This document shows, piece after piece, positions 12,971 to 23,920 of a stretch of DNA of 64,000 nt. Source of the DNA: Muricea muricata. Its lineage: Eukaryota; Cnidaria; Anthozoa; Malacalcyonacea; Plexauridae. The notes below the pieces were generated by a model. That model saw only the letters and a program-made list of their open reading frames with translations, was not told the DNA's origin and searched no databases. The stretch lies in assembly GCA_963855995.1 (NCBI GenBank), contig OY979725.1, positions 3,100,001 to 3,164,000 of the forward strand, in the 5' to 3' direction. How positions within the stretch are numbered: the stretch's first letter is position 1; each line of letters begins with the position of its first letter. The translations under genes were made by a program, and so were the position numbers.

Positions 12971-13356
12971 CTTGTTTTAGCTCGGATAATAGCTGACGAA
13001 TACAAATCGCGGGCTCATTCCTGATTTAAGACTCGAACAAATGCTATATAATCATTATTTTTTCTCCAAAATTTTAGCGACAAAATTGCTTTAAATGGCA
13101 CTTACTCGTCCAACTAGAAATGTTTTCTTTAATTTCGAATGCATAAAATCAATGTTATTATCAAATGTGTACATTTTCTGAAGAAAATTGATCCTCTTTA
13201 GAACACAGTCTCCCACAGAATGCGGACCGAGCGATTTCCAATATGGCTGCCTCGAAATAAAAATTTGGTACACTTTAGCTTAAGTTCGATTCTCAGCAAT
13301 TAATGCAAGTTTAGTTACTATTTTGCGATTATTTCTATAATTTTAGTTTTAAGGTA
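12971..13356. promoter_or_regulatory. Candidate bidirectional promoter between LETMD1 and CCDC51
   Basis: Only 386 bp separate the divergent start codons of two mitochondrial-protein genes. On the LETMD1 side the start codon sits within aagatggcggcc, a YY1-type core-promoter motif. On the other side tatggctgcc near 13233-13242 is a weaker version of the same motif. There is no TATA box. Shared regulation is inferred from arrangement. Confidence 0.6.
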
Positions 13357-15056
13357 ATGTTAACACAGCACATTTTAGTTAAATCATGCTGGTTAACAGG
13401 TCAAACTCGTCTTATGTTAAGTCAACAAGTCTCAAAGAGTTGCTCTCGAAGCCATTTGAGGGCGATTTCTCAAGGTACGGTTTTGCACAGTAAGATAGCC
13501 ACAACACTAACAGATAAATTAAACGTGATTACAAAACAATTCGACAGCGTCCTTGGCATTACCGAGGTCCGTACTGCACAGAGTTTGGTGCAAACAGCCG
13601 AAGATGAATTTATGAAAAGCAGGCGACAAGTGGAGGAGATAAGAAATGAGCTTGTTCGATTACAGAGTCAACTTCGAGAACTTAGGAGTAAGTTGGACCG
13701 AATTCCACGAGAAGATGAACGTTATTTGCAGCTAGCGACGGAGGAACATAAAATCTTGATAGCAGAGAGGAGAGCTAAATCAGATTTGGATGTGTTGCAG
13801 ACTCGTGAAAGAGATCACTTTTCGGCTCTTTCAGCGGCCGTGAGAGGAGCTCATGAGAAGGAACGAAGTCGAGCAGAGAGGACAAAATACTGGTCTATCA
13901 TTGCTTCTGCATGTGGCGCTGTTATAGGTTGGTCAACTGACTCAACTACTTTGTTACTTGCTGCAGGCTTCTGTACAAAAACGGTGAAACACTCACGCCC
14001 CTAAACAAAATGATCTCGCTATATAACCCCGTCTATCACATCAAAGACCATCACAGGAATGGATTGGAAACTGTTGCTGATGCGGCACCCCTGATACGGC
14101 CTGACATGCTTTATATTGGAACCCTGTAACATCAATTTAAATATACTCCAAAACTTTGTGTTTACATATTCTAAATAAGAACGTCTATAGAACTATCAAC
14201 TTTAAAATGTCTTAGTCCCATAGGTGTAGATTTTAGACATTGCTGCTCTTGTTCAAAATATGTAAATACAAAGTCCTGGAATATATTTAAAGTGAAGTTA
14301 CAGGGCTCCAAATCAAACTGTCTGTATGAGGCCGTATAACACAGGTGTCGCGTAAGAAACAATACTAGCTCTTTCGTTTAGCCCGCGTTTCCAGTCCATT
14401 CCATCGTCAACTTTGTGTACAAGGTCATTTCTACGAAAGCCTGACTTGTATTTGGTCGTAATTTTCCTTGTTTTTCAACAGTCACAGCCATTGTGGGCGA
14501 TTTTACTAATTGTGAGATGGCTTTCTTCTGATAAATTCCGTTCTTCTTGCTTAGATCAAAACTTACACTGTAATTGGAGTTGTCCAATGCAGGAGAAATT
14601 TACAGGCTTTGAACAGTTTCAATGTTTTATTTTCTTTTAGGTATCCTCGGTTCAACAATGATCAACATAAAAAGAATGAAGCAAATAAGATTAACTGTTA
14701 AGGAAAATAACGAAGAATTCATTGCCAAAACTATGGGAGAATTAAGAGCCACCTCTTCAGGTGCCGCAAACCAAGACCAAATATCAAATGATTTTCTTGC
14801 AATGTTAAAGGAAAACAGCAAGACCTTGGAAGCAATCGAGGAGAAAGTTGAAAAATTCACAAGTGAAGAAGTTCTTGCTTCCAAAGTAAAAGAACTGGTT
14901 GTTTCATGTTATGAGAATAATAAGATGCCGAATTTGGAAGACCACTCGTCGCAGCTGCATAGATGTTTAAACGATTTGACATGGTGGACAAAAGCTAGCT
15001 TTGTTGTGACTGTGATCACTTCAGCTTGCACGATGTTGTACGTCATTTCCAAATAG
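13357..15056 (+). CDS. CCDC51: CCDC51 / MITOK-type mitochondrial potassium channel subunit
   Basis: Two exons, 13357-13927 and 14641-15056, join at phase 1 (ATA G | GT ATC) to give 328 residues. Human CCDC51 is longer, at about 411. The N-terminus is basic and hydroxylated, fitting a mitochondrial presequence. A long coiled coil spans about residues 75-165 and includes KLDRIPREDERYLQLATEEH, a family signature. It is followed by SALSAAVRGAHEKERSRAER, almost the family's AVRESHEKERTRAERTKNW. The first membrane segment straddles the splice junction (YWSIIASACGAVIG/ILGSTMI); the second is C-terminal (ASFVVTVITSACTMLYVI). In mammals CCDC51 is the pore-forming part of the ATP-sensitive mitochondrial K+ channel with ABCB8; that role is transferred by homology. 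Shares its upstream region with LETMD1. Confidence 0.93.
14079..14353. mobile_element. MITE in the CCDC51 intron
   Basis: Long imperfect terminal inverted repeats of about 100 bp. The left arm has tgcggcacccctgatacggc..., gaaccctgtaac and actttgtgtttacatatt. The right arm carries the reverse complements in mirror order, ending gccgtataacacaggtgtcg. No coding capacity. Confidence 0.75.
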
Positions 15057-17669
15057 AGTAGAATAAAAAGTCTTGTGTCCATTGCAATCAAAGCATAAAT
15101 ATAATTGTATTTGACAGTCTAAAGATCTTTTAATGCTGGCTTCGAACTTCGTCGATCAAAAGCATTTCTAAACTACAGAAAAATTGAAAGGAGAGAAATA
15201 AACAAAAAGGCAACTCAAAAGTGCAACATGTCCCCTAATTTTTATGCAGTTTACTGGGCAAAATAATGGCGGAAAAACCATTTCAAAGTTTTTATTGGCC
15301 CGAAAATACAATTGAATGGCCAGAACGTGCATGTCCGGCCAGTATACCTCCTGTCTAGAGACTTCATGTTCTGGGTTGATACTGTTATCCTGTCTCGTTT
15401 ATTTAACTTTACGACCAGACATGCAGCACTAGTCGTACTGAACAAAATACAATTGCCTCACTAGAAATCGTACAAATGTACAATATTCTAACAAAATTAA
15501 AGTTCTTATATCGGCAGTTTGTTTGTTTTAACCACATTGCATTTTAATGCACTGTTGCGTTAATCTTCTGGTAATAAAGTGGGAGGAGAAAATTTAAAGC
15601 AGTTAATGAGATATCTGTCAGATAATGTGGTAAATATGATGAAATAGCGGAGAATATGCAACGTGGTGGGTCCGCGCAAGAAATTCTGAAGACTACAGTC
15701 TAACTATTTGGAGATGCATTCCGTACGCTGTGCAGTTTTAAGTGCATGTTAGTCTAGGGGAGGGTTTACATTAATCTTTACAGCCAATAGTTTTTTGCTT
15801 GCAACGCTATATTCTTTGCTTGAACATAATGGTTTTAATGTATATCTTAAACAAAATACATCGTCATATCGTCATGGTAACAAGACCACCACATCAAACA
15901 TTTCCCAAATAATGTTGCATTCTCAGCCAGTTGCGACAACCTTTGTAAACAAGTGACGATGGTCATTAAACTTGAGAAATACCTGACAAAATTTTTAGTG
16001 TAAAACCACCGCCAACAACCGTGCGCAAACGGCCTAAAAATACCACGTAAGTTTTTCCTAGCAACACCATGTTCATTTACCAGCTTGTTCGAATGTAATC
16101 CTCAATATTTCGAGAAGAACTTTTGCCTGTTCAACAGATGTGAGGCGTTCGTTTGATTGGAATCATTTCGGTGCTGAGCTTTTTGCTTCCTGAGCGAAAT
16201 GATTACCGAATCACCAATAGGAAGCGACCAGAAAGCGGAGTGAAAAGATTAAAAACATTTTGCACACATTTTTTTATAACCTGTGACGACTCCGGAGGCA
16301 GAGGTTGTGTAGGGCAGTAGACAAAGTGATTTCGAGTCGAGCTACATTGGCAGAACTTAATTGCAAAGGCAAGAAAATCGCACGAAACTTGTTGAGAGAA
16401 GGTACGCATTTGCTAATAATTTGTTAATGTTTTTTTGGCAATTATGTACGGTAATTTATCATAGAAAACATAGAGGTATACTTAAATGATATAATTTATT
16501 GTTGGTATTCAAAGAATTGACACAGTTGCTAAATATGAAAATGTTAAAACATATTAAGCATTGACAGTTTCCTTCAAGTGGATGGCTGTTTTCGACACAT
16601 GGTACTATCGATATTTTTTTGACAAGTTAGCAAGATAGTGATCCTAAAATTTCACAGACTTACTTCGTTAGCAATTTTTTCTCTTCGAGAAAGCCTAAAA
16701 TAAATTAACAAAGCTTGACACAACCATTCCTAACCACACTGGAACGCCGCGCCGGGGGTAAAAATTCGTCCGGAAATTGGCGTTATCGCCAAAATGAATT
16801 CCTGATTAGACTAGCGCAAAAGCATGCACAGTTACTCAATAGGTACAGAACCTCTTTGAAACATTCGAAATTTTCAAGCCTTGAGAAATTTTCGAGTTTC
16901 GTGCAAAACGAAAATGGAGTAGCGAGCAATCGTACAATAAAACATTTTGACCCAAATCACACGTAAATGTTTGCGTCAAGCGCATCTGAAAAGCGTATGT
17001 TGTGATGTCAGACGCAATTTCGCAGCGCTTGTACTTGTCGAAGACGAGGTGAGTAGCTTAGAAAAGAGACGATCGCTAAGTTGATCGAGAAGAAAATTTA
17101 GGAACCGAAGGTCGCAATAACAGACCATTTCGCGCGTCGTAACGAACTACACGTGAGAAACATATGTCGCGCAATGGACTGACCGCCCACAGACAGTTTA
17201 ACAAGCGCTAAGTAGGTAGAGTTATTGCGTGACCAAGAACTCTTGTTGTGTGGGAATCGACCTCAACCTGTTAATAAGCTGTTAAGACGATGACCAAGTG
17301 CCATTTGCTTATGGGCCATACAGCTGAAAGCTAAGCTAAATTCCCGAACGCAACTAAATCTGATTTTGTCAAAGGCTTTCTAAATGTGCCTCTAACAGGC
17401 ACCCAGCCCATCCTTTTTTAGAATGCATTTCCTGGAGGTGAAAACACAATGAAAGCCTTTAATCTTTAACAAAGCTTTGATTGAATTTTTTACATGAGTG
17501 TGATGAGTCTAGCGAAAATAGAAGAGCATGTTGAGAAAATAACACATTTATATATTTTATATTTTCCTTATAAAATCACCAATTCGAGGAAAGGATAGCT
17601 AACAGCGTTATGTATATTTATGTATATGACTTAATGCGACCGTCTTTTTCTTTCCTTTCAGATTACATA
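15057..17669. other. Intergenic between CCDC51 and gremlin, with possible gremlin 5'UTR exons
   Basis: AATAAA signals for CCDC51 lie at 15062-15067 (immediately after the stop) and 15197-15202 (better placed). No coding gene was supported. Two strong donor-like sites on the plus strand, gagaag|gtacgc near 16401 and gacgag|gtgagt at 17049, could end non-coding first exons of gremlin, whose coding exon opens with an acceptor. The rest is AT-rich with no recognisable feature. Confidence 0.4.
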
Positions 17670-18143
17670 ATGCCGATGATCTTAGTGATTTTCCTCGCAT
17701 GGCATCTATCAGCTGATCTCGTTGCGATGGTAAGGCTGACGTCACCGCAAGACGTGCTCCGCGAAAAGAACGAAAACGAGCCCACGCTATTCGTGATGAA
17801 GAAAACGCAGTTTCGACACGACTGGTGCAAAACGCGCGTTTTGAAACAAGTCGTGGAAAGCGATGGATGTCGACCACTGCAAGTGCACAACAACTACTGC
17901 TTTGGTCAATGCAATTCCGTCTACATTCCCCTCTCAGGAGACAAGAATTCTTTTGAATCGTGCGCAGTTTGTACGCCAAAACTCGCGTACTACAAAATCG
18001 TCACCCTAAAATGCCCCCGAAAAGATGTGAAATTCAAGCGAAAGAGGATCCAGTACATCAAGAGGTGTCGTTGCACTGCTGCCGAACTCACAGCTTTAAA
18101 TACTTATGGAAAACCAGATCGTGTGTTGAGCAACGGACGTTAA
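17670..18143 (+). CDS. GREM1: Gremlin-like DAN-family secreted BMP antagonist
   Basis: 157-residue secreted cystine-knot protein. The coding exon follows a strong acceptor (ctttcctttcag at 17650-17661); the first ATG is 8 bases in. An alternative upstream frame start belongs to intron. Residues 1-19 form a signal peptide (MPMILVIFLAWHLSADLVA). The DAN domain runs from Cys53 to Cys135 with nine cysteines in gremlin spacing: WCKTRVLKQVV, GC, NNYCFGQCNSVYIP, SFESCAVCTPK, VTLKCP and the terminal KRCRC. A basic stretch, KFKRKRIQYIKR, just before CRC matches the heparin-binding region of gremlins. Gremlins bind and block BMP2/4-type ligands outside the cell. The whole ORF is one exon, as in vertebrate GREM1. 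Whether it is orthologous to GREM1, GREM2 or the cnidarian gremlin-like set needs a tree; the symbol marks the family. Confidence 0.94.
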   Translation: MPMILVIFLAWHLSADLVAMVRLTSPQDVLREKNENEPTLFVMKKTQFRHDWCKTRVLKQVVESDGCRPLQVHNNYCFGQCNSVYIPLSGDKNSFESCAVCTPKLAYYKIVTLKCPRKDVKFKRKRIQYIKRCRCTAAELTALNTYGKPDRVLSNGR

Positions 18144-18836
18144 AACAGTCTAAGAATTGTTACAAATTGCATGCCTAATTTAGAAAGAACTCGGCGCCAT
18201 GAAAATTATCGCTTGTATTGGAAATACAATCATAGTCTTATTTGTCTGTAAATAAATAGACAAACCAAAAATAGCATTGCTGGTTTTTGCTTTAATCGTG
18301 TGCCACTGTAGGAGTTGGAGCTGCCCAAAGCGGATAGACTCATGGTGAACTACACTCGTTTAATAAAATTGTATGTATATCAGTGCTCTGACAACTAATT
18401 TCCATATCCATATTTCTATAGGGGTAGGGTAGTTAAGAATGAGGCAACAATAAACTTTTGAAAAGAATGCATCCTCAGTATAACTAATACCACCCCCACA
18501 GAAACAGCATAATTCTGAGGAAATTTCCTCAGATTGTGAGAGCCCTGATGTATATAGAAGCGAAACCTTTCATGTTATTAGGCTAACTTTGTATCATCAT
18601 AAAACCTACATTACTAACATAGTTGTTAAATTTCTGAGCAATTGTAGTGTTTTTCTTCTTCTGCAGATCACTTTTTTGTAAGCTCCAAAAAGACATTAAC
18701 AATTAGAATCGATTTCTATTTCAAGCTAGTCAACGCATGCGCTTTAAAAAGCAGGATTAATTATGACGTCACGATAGGCTAGATCTGTAAAATGTTTTAG
18801 ACGAATAAATTAACATCGGGTAGTTTGTTCTTGTCA
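18144..18836 (+). other. Short intergenic between gremlin and the LRR receptor
   Basis: The gremlin poly(A) signal AATAAA is at 18251-18256. The downstream half is the likely promoter of the LRR gene. No other gene seen. Confidence 0.5.
18764..18771 (+). promoter_or_regulatory. TGACGTCA (CRE/ATF palindrome) upstream of the LRR receptor
   Basis: Exact CREB/ATF palindrome 66 bp before the ATG at 18837. An acgcatgcgc NRF1-like half-palindrome lies 25 bp further upstream. Position suggests a proximal promoter element; function is inferred. Confidence 0.45.
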
Positions 18837-21687
18837 ATGAATTTCAAGTTTTCCTTGGCTGTCGTGTGGTTTAACCTATTTGTCGACCCAGCTTTAGTCT
18901 CCTCAGAAACAGAGCCAAGCTGGAAAGATTGCCCAACTATTGAACACAAGCGACTCATTGATTGCAGAAATTTTGGACTGACTAAAATTCCATTAGATAT
19001 ATACGATTCATCCTGGCAAAATATGTAAGTCAGTTTAAGTTTATACCTAACGTACGTGCAATACCCTGTTTCAGTTCAGTTCAGTTCAGTTCAGTTCAGT
19101 TCAGTTCAGTTCAGTTCAGTTCAGTTCAGTTCAGTTCAGTTCAGTTCAGTTCAGTTCAGTTCAGTTCAGTTCAGTTCAGTTCAGTTCAGTTCAGTTCAGT
19201 TCAGTTCAGTTCAGTTCAGTTCAGTTCAGTTCAGTTCAGTTCAGTTCAGTTCAGTTCAGTTCAGTTCAGTTCAGTTCAGTTCAGTTCAGTTCATTTCAGT
19301 TCAGTTCAGTTCAGTTCAGTTCAGTTCAGTTCAGTTCAAGTTCAGTTCAAGTTCAAGTTCAAGTTCAGTTTAGTCGAGGTGAGGTGAGCTGAGTTGAGCT
19401 GAGCTGAGTTGAGTTCAACTTAACTGTATTAGCCAGTCTAGTGCATTTTCGCCAAATTTTGTAACTCATTGTATTGCAGCCGACTTAGCAAAAATCCATT
19501 TATTTGTGATTGTACAATGAACACGTTTCTTCACAACGAGAGATTTTCAGAGTATCTAAGGAGGACCAAAGATCTAAGGAGTGCCAGATGCGCCGAACCT
19601 GCGGCCTACGCCGGTGTGAGAATATTAAAGTTACATGAAAATCCAACATTCTGCAAAAATGATAAAAAAGAAAATGAAGAAGGTTTGTTGATAAGAGAAT
19701 TGGGGTTGTTCTATTCCCATTTCCCAGCTTAAATTTTGACGAAAGCATATTTTCTCAACCTTCTCGTCTCATGGCCAAGTCATCGATTGCTTGTCAGTGT
19801 CTTGCTCAAATCTTACTCCCGTTCCCAGAATCACATTTCTCCAGTCTAAAAATAAGGTCTCTAAATTCAAGTCCCTAAAATGCCCATATAGGTAGTTCCC
19901 ATCTCCCACAACAGCAATAAAGTAAAACTACACTTCGTATCTACTACAGCGTAAAATAAAATAAAATAAAATACAAGAGAATTGCATTGCAAATTGCAAG
20001 AAAAATTGCCTCTTTCAACATGGCATTGAAGTACTCTTTCTTGAATATTTCACTTTTACAGGCAATGGTTTCTGGTCATTCTTATCGATAAATCCCCGTT
20101 TCATCGCCGCCATTGTACTCGTTTCCCTCTTACTGATCTTGGCGTTCATAACCTGCCTCAAGTAAGTTTCAAATAAAGTATTCTAAAGTTTTGCGATTCC
20201 CCTCAGTGGAGTCACTACGCATCCCAAAGTCGCATGATCATGCAGCGAGTATCGTCGAAGACAAAATCAACAGATTCTCTTCGACTTACGTGCAAATTGT
20301 ACCATTTCATGACCGTTGAATGGCAAATAAAAGTAAGTCGTTTCAGATCATATGCGAAACAGGTTAATTTGCATGTAAGTCGAGGTCTTTTGTTCTACAT
20401 GCAAATGACGATGAAAATTTGTTGAAACTTTTCGGAGATGAATTTTGTAATATGCGCATGATAAAAAAGTTGGGGTTCCGAACTCGTTTGTGTAATATGC
20501 GATGTTTCCCCCAAAATAGCACACATGCACTAAAGTAATTCCTCATTTACTTTCAGGAGATGTAAAAAGGATAATTACTCGTATCATAGAGGATTGTTAC
20601 TCTCGCACTCGATACGGAATAAAACACGAACTCCTTTCGCTCTTTCTAAATGGTTTGGTAGAGCATCAAAAAATGATTTGTAAGTTCATTTTTGAGTCGG
20701 TTTTATATTTCTCTATTGCATTTCTATTAAAAATATGTTAAAACATAGGTCGCTTAACTAAGCTCGCACGCAGTGGCACGCGACGCACGCACGCGGCTGC
20801 CTATCTATTATATAATTATCCTAATAATTGTAGGATAATTATATAATAAATAGGCAGTCGCGTGCGTGCGCGCCACCGCGTGCGAGCTCAGTTGGAGCAG
20901 TCGCGTGCGTGCGTGCCACTGCGTGCGAGCTTAGTTGGGCGACCTATGGTTAGAATGAGCATTGAAAACTGCCAAATTCTCGACCAGTAAAATGACCGCT
21001 GTATTGATTTCGACGCGCAATGCATGACGGTTGACGCATTTATTAAATCGTTTAAAAGACACTGACGTTTTGTGCAAATACAGGCACTCTACGCATTAAT
21101 GTCCAAGCATAAAAAGGCCTCGGATCGGATCGGTTCGAGATAAATCTAAATTCAGCAAACTCTGTAAACACGGTACTGGAAAGGTAACTCTGGTTATATG
21201 CTTGCCAATATGGCAGAAATTGACGTTCAGCAATTAGAAAATGTCTTAAGCCTTTTTAGAAACATTTTTCCAAGCTATTTGTCTTTTTCCAAAAAAAAAA
21301 TGTGTAAAAAAACCAAGGGATAAGTTCATTAGGTTATAAACCATACCATTGCTTTTGCAATCAAAGCAAAAATCTCGGATAAAATGATTGTATTCGCAGG
21401 CTAGGCGAACTCTGGCAAAATGTTAACCGCACCGATAAAGAGACTAGCACTTGAACGTCGATTCGGCTTCAAAGATGGCGGTCAAGTTATCGTTCCAGTG
21501 TAATACAGAGATCACCGACACACGCCTAACAGCGTGTTTCCTTACTGCGGCAAAAGTTAATGTAAGAAAAAAAATTGTGTGTATATAATAAAATAAGCAA
21601 TTATTGTTTTTAATTTTAAGAATAACCTTGAATGAAGCCGGAGAACTGACTGACGACGATGATATCGTTTACGAAAACATCAGATAA
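18837..21687 (+). CDS. Minimal LRR-cap single-pass receptor with C-terminal ITIM-like motif
   Basis: Five exons in continuous phase: 18837-19024, 19480-19682, 20062-20161, 20557-20679 and 21621-21687, giving 226 residues. A poly(A) signal is at 21745-21750. Signal peptide MNFKFSLAVVWFNLFVDPALVSS. The ectodomain has an LRR N-cap (DCPTIEHKRLIDCRNFGLTKIP) that passes almost directly to an LRR C-cap (LSKNPFICDCTM...ARCAEPAAYAG). There is at most one partial repeat between them. Exon 3 encodes the membrane helix (FIAAIVLVSLLLILAFITCL). The cytoplasmic part is basic (SKWFGRASKND) and ends DDDDIVYENIR. IVYENI fits the ITIM consensus (I/V/L/S)xYxx(I/V/L), and YEN also fits a Grb2-type YxN site. Full LRR receptors have many repeats; here both caps are nearly fused. 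No named orthologue recognised. The TTCAG array lies in intron 1 and a MITE in intron 4. Confidence 0.82.
19070..19370 (+). repeat. TTCAG pentanucleotide array in intron 1 of the LRR gene
   Basis: About 53 near-perfect tandem copies of TTCAG, with one TTCAT interruption near 19290 and a decayed 'ttcaag' tail. Every unit is also a minimal splice-acceptor string. All three plus frames are open because the unit has no stop in any register, so the open frame here is not evidence of coding. Confidence 0.97.
20744..20948. mobile_element. GC-rich inverted-repeat element in intron 4 of the LRR gene
   Basis: It begins cataggtcgcttaactaagc and ends with the near reverse complement gcttagttgggcgacctatg. 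Each arm contains a cgcacgcagtggcacgc block. A third partial arm copy lies inside, next to an AT-rich palindromic centre (ataattatcctaataattg). No coding capacity. Confidence 0.75.
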
Positions 21688-23110
21688 TTAAGAACTACGA
21701 ACGAAATGTATTTGTACACTGTTTTAATTTAACATACAATCAATAATAAAATAACTGTCGAGAAAAATGTGATTAAGATGACATACAGAAGTGCCACGGT
21801 AAACAACACACTTTGAAAACATACAGCGCAACAGCTGCTGGATGTGAAGCGAGGCAACTTTTTCTGGAAATTACACTACAATATCTGACATAGAGCAATG
21901 ACACGGTTTCTCCGCAATGTCTTCTGCGAATATTTCATCTCATATTATGTATATCGATGAGTCGTCACCAGAGTAAGATGCGAGTCGCTGTTATCTTTTT
22001 TTTAGACCGAGTAGTACCGCTCTATATTCGAATTAAGTTGCTTAACAAGTCAGAAATTGCTTTATAAGATTTATAACATGTCATACACTTAGCCGCAGCT
22101 CCGGACGAAAATATGTTCAGGGAACTATTTCGTTTCAGCCTATTTGTGAACTAACGAGAGAATTAACAAGAAGGATATCTGACGTCAATAGCAAACGCAC
22201 TCAGTCAATATAAGGTATTTATTACGCGGCTAAAAACAATACGAGCATACAGCCAGGGTAATTGCTTCTAAAAATACGGTTTAATTATGTTGTTTACAAC
22301 ATTACTTTACTTTACGTCTAAAAATGACGAGCCACACACCGAGCCAGATGCTGCGACAACGCCAAAGTAGGAAATAAATAAAAAGCCACTTGAGCCTTTA
22401 AAAGACAGCGAAGCCGAAGGACCTTTGTCAGTTTTGTCTGGAAGTCGTAACTTAAAATCAGTCTTTTTTGTCAAAAAATAGAAAATTTGTGTTTTGTCAA
22501 AAACTAAAAAAAAATGTCAAAAATATCTTGCTAGCTTCAATACCAGTTAGAATCAAGTAAAATAATCGAAGATTCGGCTACGATTGCTTTGTACGACGGA
22601 TGGTAAAATTTTTCATCATGATGTCACAGACAAAATGGCCGGCAGCAGCAAATTGAGCTCGCGATGTACTTATTCTGGACCCTTTAAAAGTTATTTATAC
22701 AATATTGTATTGCATATACCGGGCTTATTGGAAAAAGATTACAATCTTGTTTTCATGTTTTTTTAAGTTTTCTTTTTATACCTTTGTAAGGAATTAATTT
22801 GGTGTAATAGTACTACCGTTTTCAAATGAAGTTCCCTCATGCTGAAACCTTTGTAGTTATTACAAGTTCAGATTTGACTTCCTCTACCACTACCACTACC
22901 TTTTCCTGATTTTTAAACAATTTGATTGGTCAATCGGGTAGGTCCGGCACCTCTGATTGGCTAAAAGATAGGGTAGCGGTGGAGGTATTGGAAGCGAAAT
23001 CTGAACCTCTCTATTGTCCCATCAATACCATTTTGTTTTATTTATAGTTTAGTCATTTTCAAACTGTTCTTTCTGGCAGTATGCTTCTAACAGTCAAACC
23101 GCTTCGTTTT

Positions 23111-23508
23111 CGGGCTAGTTGTTCAAATTCCAAATGAAGATATCCAGCAACTTGTTTATAAACTTGGAAATATTTTCAGAAATCTCATCAGGATCCAGAG
23201 TATTTTTCAAAAATAAACTTGGAAATATTTTCAGAAATCTCATCAGGATCCAGAGTATTTTTCAAAAATCGGTTAGCTTAACCCAGATTTAGCGTATAAA
23301 GTTTGAAGATGATTTCAGAGCAGTTGGTTTCTGTATTTCTAAACATCTGCTTACTTTACAACTTCGGGACAGTAAACTACCATTGATCCAGACAACACTT
23401 CTGAAAAAATATTTCCAAATTTATAAACAAACTTTAAGGGAAATTTAATTTTAATTATACGTTAACCCAGGGTTAAGCTAACCGGCTTTTGAACAACTGG
23501 CCCCAGAA
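23111..23508. mobile_element. MITE-like element with 'GTTGTTCAAA' ends and an internal duplication
   Basis: Left end gggctagttgttcaaattcc; right end ccggcttttgaacaactggc, roughly the reverse complement. Inner blocks 'ggttagcttaaccc' and 'acccagggttaagctaacc' are also inverted. Related sequence occurs at about 59349-59600. Confidence 0.6.
23158..23269 (+). repeat. Two-copy 55-bp tandem duplication
   Basis: The block starting aacttggaaatattttcaga at 23161 repeats at 23216 with essentially no differences and period 55. It lies inside the 23111-23508 element, so it is a recent local duplication. Confidence 0.9.
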
Positions 23509-23680
23509 GTCCCAAAAGTCATGGAATTTTTCAATGACATTATATGATCTCCGTCGTTATCTTCCTAGCAAGTACATCGGATGCGTATAGAACATTCCGG
23601 TTATCAGTGCACATCCATTTATATACTTCAATAGGACTTCTGTATCCTTTATTCTGTGTCAATAATGCATCGGTCATTAC

Positions 23681-23920
23681 TAAAGGGGAAAAGAATAGAC
23701 CGGAGGTAGGTTTTCAAGATGGCGCCTGTTTTTCAAGATTCTTAAAACGAGAACGAATCAACATACGTTTATAACATTCCTAAACCTCATCCTAACCCTT
23801 ACCCGGAGCCTAACCTCCATTTAGGAATGCTATAAATGTGTAGTTGTTAATCGTTCTCGTTTTAAGAATCTTGAAAAACAGCCACGATCTTGAAAACTTA
23901 CCTCTCGTCTATCCTCTTTA
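23681..23920. mobile_element. Foldback/MITE with ~85-bp inverted arms
   Basis: The left arm includes aggttttcaagatggcg, ttcttaaaacgagaacga and ttataacattcctaa. The right arm carries their reverse complements in mirror order (ttaggaatgctataa, tcgttctcgttttaagaa, cttgaaaacttacct). The loop is short and rich in cctaacc-like words. Confidence 0.8.

Noticed and set aside
17608-17669. Upstream extension of the gremlin frame (MYIYVYDLMRPSFSFLSDYI)
   Set aside because: A strong polypyrimidine tract and CAG acceptor lie within it, so these codons are intronic; the ATG at 17670 starts a proper signal peptide.
19056-19373. 105-codon open frame encoding QFSSV repeats
   Set aside because: Produced by the TTCAG array in an intron of the LRR gene; no independent coding evidence.
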